Below are positions 60,939 through 64,000 of a stretch of DNA of 64,000 bases, one piece after another. The stretch comes from Streptomyces sp. B21-083. Lineage in GTDB: Bacteria > Actinomycetota > Actinomycetes > Streptomycetales > Streptomycetaceae. Position 1 is the stretch's first letter; the number at the start of each line of letters is the position of its first letter. Location of the stretch: positions 62,001 to 126,000 of the forward strand of contig NZ_JARUND010000003.1 of NCBI RefSeq assembly GCF_036898825.1, in the 5' to 3' direction. The notes beneath the pieces are model-generated. The model saw only the letters and a list, made by a program, of their open reading frames with translations, was not told the DNA's origin and ran no database searches. Position numbers and translations under genes: made by a program.

Positions 60939-61285
60939 CGGCGAACACCTCCCTGCCCCTGGACGTCGAGACGATGCGCGCCAGCGCGTACCGACTGCTC
61001 GTGCCAGACGCCGCGGTGCCCTCCGTGGAGGAACTTCACACGCTGATGCTCATGCTGCGGGGGCACCTGGCGCTCATCATCCCCGAAGTGGGGCGGGCTG
61101 CCTCCGCACGGCGCGGTGACGACACCCTCATCCGCGCGGACGCCCGGATGGCCATCTCCGAGACGTGCAGGAAGCTGCGCATCAAGCCGAGCCCCGGCCT
61201 GAGTTCCCACCTCGCGTACGCGCGCCGTCTTTCCCGCTCCTTGAATGCCCTGTGCGACCACTACGAGAACCTGCGCGGCGCATAG
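60935..61285 (+). CDS. DUF6415-like protein
   Basis: 116 residues from a GTG that overlaps the previous stop (GTGA). All-helical: ETMRASAYRLLVPDAAVPSVEELHTLMLMLRGHLALIIPEV, ARMAISETCRKLRI, LAYARRLSRSLNALCDHYENL. It resembles DUF6415 proteins, annotated in Streptomyces as natural-product associated; this is from memory. No catalytic motif. Confidence 0.6.
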   Translation: MTANTSLPLDVETMRASAYRLLVPDAAVPSVEELHTLMLMLRGHLALIIPEVGRAASARRGDDTLIRADARMAISETCRKLRIKPSPGLSSHLAYARRLSRSLNALCDHYENLRGA

Positions 61286-61295
61286 CAGCTGGGCA

Positions 61296-61487
61296 ATGAG
61301 CGCCAGATCCGCAGAAGACTTGACGCTGTCCGCCGAGTGCACGGCCGCGAAGTTTCTCGACTGCACCGACACGCACGGCAGGCGCTGTCAGACCGATGAC
61401 GTACTTCTGTCGCAGAGCACGGGCGTCCTGCTCCGTGTCCGCTGCCGCTGTCACGCACGGATCGCGGGCACAGGACGGGCCCGGTAG
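61296..61487 (+). CDS. Small Cys-rich hypothetical protein
   Basis: 63 residues from the ATG at 61296 with no clear ribosome site. It has five Cys, including the motif RVRCRCHARI, and the block LSAECTAAKFLDCTDTHGRRCQTDD. Convergent with the TnpB-related gene 30 bases away. Weak call. Confidence 0.4.
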   Translation: MSARSAEDLTLSAECTAAKFLDCTDTHGRRCQTDDVLLSQSTGVLLRVRCRCHARIAGTGRAR

Positions 61488-61517
61488 ATGCGGCGGGGGC
61501 GAAAACCTACACCGTTC

Positions 61518-61800
61518 CTAGAGACTGAGCGGGAGTGAGTCTTGTTGCCAAAACTCATGCTCGGCCGAACGCCCCGGACGGTGTTGGGCGTTCTGGTTGC
61601 CCGCGTTCGCTCCGCGTCCGGGCGGCACGGATCGTGTCCGTGGTCCGGGGATGCGGGGGCGGGGTTCCTCACGTCCAGGGACTCCTGGTCCGGCCTGGAC
61701 GGTCCGATGCCCCACCGCATCTCTCCGGGGTGGTGGGGGCGGTGTCGTCCGTCGCCGGATCGGGTGTCCCTGGGCGCGCCTTCCGATCGCCACGGCAGCA
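61518..61800 (-). ncRNA. Possible right-end guide RNA (omega-RNA/reRNA) region
   Basis: The 3' part of the TnpB-related frame has filler-like coding but several perfect stems: GAACGCCC/GGGCGTTC (61567-61574 with 61586-61593) and GTCCAGG/CCTGGAC (61673-61679 with 61694-61700). In known TnpB systems the guide RNA comes from the 3' end of tnpB and the element's right end. Inference only. Confidence 0.25.
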
Positions 61801-63296
61801 GCATCATGGCGAGTTGTCTTACAGGTGGTTGTGGTGAGGGGCTTCTGCCAGTGCTGGGCACCCCACCGGCTGGTGTAGGCGGGGTCGACGGCGATGACCG
61901 CGATACCCGACTGGTCGGCCATCGAGGACAGCCGGGCACGGAGTTTGCCGGTGGGCATGCCGGAGATCAGCTGGCGGAAGCGTTTCCTGCGGCCGTGCTT
62001 CTCCCGGGTCTTCTCCGCCGTGAAGTCCAGGTCTTCCACCGCGATCGCCTTCACGCCGCACGTTCGGGCCCAGTGCAGGAGGCCGGTGAGGGCGTGGCGG
62101 ACCTGGGCGTCGCGGTGTCCGGCGGTACCGGTCAGGTCGTAGGAGAAGCGGCGCGGGCTGCCGGTGGGGTTGCCGTGGGTGTCGAGGTGCCAGGCGGCGA
62201 GGTGGTCGGCGTTCATGTCGACGCCGATCACCCCGTGGGCGAGCGCGGCCTCCATCGGCACGGTCGAGGTGGGCGGGATCTGCCAGGACGCTGTCACGTA
62301 CCAGCGGTCCCGGCCCGTGTCCAGGTGGATGCGGTAGGCGATCGCCCGGTTCGCCGCAACGCGGTCCGCCCACTCGCCGCCCCGGTGCGCGAACACGACC
62401 CGGCAGGCGAGGACGTACCGGCCGTGCGGGGCGTTCGCCAGATACCCCAGCGGTGCGGGGAGTTTGATGCTGACCTCGCCGTCGGGGCTGATACGGATGG
62501 TCTCGTTGCCGTAGCGCTTCCAGGACTCCCCGTCCGCCTGGCAGAACCAGCGCTCCGCCTCCCACCGCCCACGCCACGCGGACTCCGTCAGCCCGGCCGC
62601 CTCCAGGTGGTGGCGGGTGCGGGCCAGTTGCTTGCCGCCGCGCACGACATGCACGACACCGGCCTCGCGGTCGGCGCGTGCGGCGGCAAGCCGGTCTTCC
62701 AGGACCCGCAGCCGCCGGGACTTCGCGTGCCATTCCCGCTGGGACCGGTAACCCCCGGGCGCCTTCTTTGTCCCCTTCTGCCCGACCGGCAGGGACAGGC
62801 GGCGCTCGATGGCGCGGACGCCTGCTTCCAGGTTCTGGACATGCGCCGACTGGCAGCGCCGGGCCAGCGCCCACTGGTCATGGGTGGCTTTGGTGATACT
62901 GCCCGCCCACCGCGATGACGACAGTGGCGTCAACTCCCGCTTCCGCACCGCCCACGCCGCACCGGAAGGCGACAGGCCGTCCCGGCATCGTGTCTTGAGG
63001 TCCTTGGAAGCCAGCGACCCCAGATGCGCCCCCACCAGCCGCAGCACCTTCTCATCGCCCGGCGTCAGGAGTTTGAGGCGGGTCCGCACGGCCACACCGG
63101 ACGGACCGGACGCGACGAACGACGCCGCGATACTCCTCAGCTCACCCACCCCGCCACCCCCGCCCGAAGATCCCGTCGCCGTGGGAAACGAGCACCACCC
63201 GGGAAGGTCACGCATTCGACCTAGGAACGTCAGTTCCTCACTGAAACCGGCCCTACGGGCGAAGCGCGCGACACGACCGAGACCAGCAGCACTCAC
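61518..63296 (-). CDS. TnpB-related protein (IS200/IS605 OrfB family), no zinc ribbon
   Basis: 592 residues as the longest frame; the conserved part begins near residue 68 (VAVRTRLKLLTPGDEKVLRLVGAHLG), so the GTG at 63296 may be too far upstream. RuvC residues are present: Asp360 in IGVDMNADH, Glu421 in AIAVEDLDF and Asp498 in TRHDAAAVAIG. Between 421 and 498 the usual CxxC-CxxC zinc ribbon is absent; only Cys492 occurs, in the segment YTSRWGAQHWQKPL. No tnpA adjoins. After about 510 the sequence turns to Pro/Arg-rich filler, probably a structured RNA region rather than protein. Confidence 0.85.
   Translation of the reverse strand: MSAAGLGRVARFARRAGFSEELTFLGRMRDLPGWCSFPTATGSSGGGGGVGELRSIAASFVASGPSGVAVRTRLKLLTPGDEKVLRLVGAHLGSLASKDLKTRCRDGLSPSGAAWAVRKRELTPLSSSRWAGSITKATHDQWALARRCQSAHVQNLEAGVRAIERRLSLPVGQKGTKKAPGGYRSQREWHAKSRRLRVLEDRLAAARADREAGVVHVVRGGKQLARTRHHLEAAGLTESAWRGRWEAERWFCQADGESWKRYGNETIRISPDGEVSIKLPAPLGYLANAPHGRYVLACRVVFAHRGGEWADRVAANRAIAYRIHLDTGRDRWYVTASWQIPPTSTVPMEAALAHGVIGVDMNADHLAAWHLDTHGNPTGSPRRFSYDLTGTAGHRDAQVRHALTGLLHWARTCGVKAIAVEDLDFTAEKTREKHGRRKRFRQLISGMPTGKLRARLSSMADQSGIAVIAVDPAYTSRWGAQHWQKPLTTTTCKTTRHDAAAVAIGRRAQGHPIRRRTTPPPPPRRDAVGHRTVQAGPGVPGREEPRPRIPGPRTRSVPPGRGANAGNQNAQHRPGRSAEHEFWQQDSLPLSL
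61526..61540 (+). repeat. 15-bp inverted repeat, left copy
   Basis: TGAGCGGGAGTGAGT lies within the last codons of the TnpB-related frame (minus strand) and matches the reverse complement of 63291-63305 exactly. Confidence 0.8.
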
Positions 63297-63305
63297 TCCC
63301 GCTCA
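63291..63305 (-). repeat. 15-bp inverted repeat, right copy
   Basis: ACTCACTCCCGCTCA spans the GTG start of the longest TnpB-related frame and is the exact reverse complement of the left copy. Confidence 0.8.
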
Positions 63306-63342
63306 CCAGAACGCACTTACACGCGCTCCCGCGGCAGCAGCT

Positions 63343-64000
63343 CTAAATGCCCGCCCGCTCCCCCCGCCGCCGACCCAACAGCTCCGCCAACCCCCGCCGG
63401 GTGGCAGCCAGCACCACGCGGTCCTCCGCCCGCAGCACATACGTCGCCGGCAGATCCCACACCAGCCCCGAGGGCCGGGCGTCCTCCCCGGCGCCCTCGG
63501 AGCCGGGGCTCACCCCCGTGTCCAGCGCCAGCACCCGCCACGACCCCGCCCGAAACGCCTCCCCGACCGTCCGCCCCTCCAACTGCGCATGCCCGCCCAC
63601 CCGCATCGCGGCGAACAGCAGCACCCGTCGCTCGACGGGAATCGTGCCCAGGATCTGCGTCTGGCGGCCCATCATCGCCCCGGCGAACGCGGGCGCCGAC
63701 AGGTGCGACACGCTCCGGCTGCGGGTGGTGGCGCCGGGGTGCGCCGCGCGCAGGGTGCGGTACACGGCGGTGGCGAAGTCGTCGTCGTACAGGCGCAGGA
63801 CGACGCGCAGGTCGGGCCGTACGGAACGCCCGTACAGGACGGCCTCCAGGTTCGTCGTGTCGGCGCTGGTGAGGGCGAGGAGGGCCTGCGCGCGGTTGAT
63901 CTTCGCGGCCTCCAGGACGCCCTCCTGGGTCACGTCGCCCAGCACCACCGGCACCCGCAGCCGCCGTGCCGTCGCGAGTCCGCGCGCGTCGGGGTCCGCC
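63343..64000 (-). CDS. TrkA-N type NAD-binding protein, 5' end beyond the window
   Basis: The frame is open to the window edge; 218 residues are visible. It starts within an RCK/TrkA-N Rossmann domain: GLATARRLRVPVVLGDVTQEGVLEAAKINRAQALLALTSADTTNLEAVLYGR, then VVLRLYDDDFATAVYRTL. A C-terminal domain follows (RVLLFAAMRVGGHAQLEGRTVGEAF, LPATYVLRAEDRVVLAATRRGLAELL), typical of RCK_C. Such proteins gate potassium channels or Trk uptake systems in response to NAD(H) or other nucleotides. Whether a channel domain precedes it cannot be seen. Confidence 0.85.
   Translation of the reverse strand, partial: ADPDARGLATARRLRVPVVLGDVTQEGVLEAAKINRAQALLALTSADTTNLEAVLYGRSVRPDLRVVLRLYDDDFATAVYRTLRAAHPGATTRSRSVSHLSAPAFAGAMMGRQTQILGTIPVERRVLLFAAMRVGGHAQLEGRTVGEAFRAGSWRVLALDTGVSPGSEGAGEDARPSGLVWDLPATYVLRAEDRVVLAATRRGLAELLGRRRGERAGI

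Larger units (their letters stand above)
61526..63305. mobile_element. TnpB-related element bounded by 15-bp inverted repeats
   Basis: TGAGCGGGAGTGAGT at 61526-61540 and its exact reverse complement at 63291-63305 flank the tnpB-like gene almost to the base. Flanking sequences show no direct duplication. IS200/IS605 elements normally lack terminal inverted repeats, so this boundary is a proposal rather than a firm call. Confidence 0.5.

Noticed and set aside
1..64000. tRNA, rRNA or tmRNA genes
   Set aside because: No cloverleaf-like segments with a TTCGA-type T-loop or rRNA blocks were seen in the intergenic gaps.

Overview
The window is a 64 kb piece of a high-GC actinomycete chromosome, almost certainly Streptomyces. 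Signs are the strong third-position G/C bias, frequent GTG starts, leaderless-looking promoters, Tat-type signal peptides, and the linked genes purA, ybaB-recR, ask-asd-sigma, SURF1 and an S9 peptidase. From memory this order resembles the S. coelicolor core around SCO3610-SCO3647, but no search was run.

Layout. 1-9.8 kb: the tail of a drug-efflux MFS gene, a DUF3151 gene, a tryptophan-to-anthranilate set (kynA, kynU and a formamidase-like hydrolase), a NarL-type two-component pair, a FemX-like transferase and a cytochrome P450. 9.8-13.2 kb: an ABC exporter divergent from a MarR/GbsR-like regulator, sharing a palindromic operator. 13.3-15.4 kb: a gene graveyard (VapC toxin, methyltransferase and permease fragments) next to a secreted HExxH protein. 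15.5-23 kb: a DAGK-like gene, purA, a frameshifted Uma2 gene, a secreted propeller protein and an exported 5'-nucleotidase. 22.9-29.9 kb: small regulated transport, regulator and oxidoreductase units and small hypotheticals.

30-40.2 kb: a GT2/GT-C membrane glycosyltransferase coupled to a FadR-type regulator, a class III aminotransferase, a Ser/Thr kinase, a SLATT-like membrane protein, ybaB, recR and a DUF5063 gene. 40.2-45.8 kb: accessory genes, including an XRE-DUF397 pair with an internal duplication, an HTH/Uma2 pair, a lipoprotein and a secreted SnoaL-like protein. 45.8-56.3 kb: an OmpR-type two-component pair, ask-asd (asd has a repeat-built N-terminal extension), a SigE-family sigma factor coupled to a repeat-rich membrane protein, SURF1 and an S9 peptidase. 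56.3-63.3 kb: a second accessory region with an AT-richer secreted/lipoprotein pair (frameshifted), a HAD hydrolase, an XRE-TPR regulator, a run of tightly packed small genes and a TnpB-related element bounded by 15-bp inverted repeats. The window ends inside a TrkA-N type NAD-binding protein gene.

The most unusual items are the TnpB-related locus, which lacks the zinc ribbon; the fused gene remnants at 13.8 kb; the paired 28-bp operator sites at 26.05-26.11 kb; the asd extension; the sigma-linked repeat protein; and a tryptophan dioxygenase with Thr where the distal heme-pocket His is expected.
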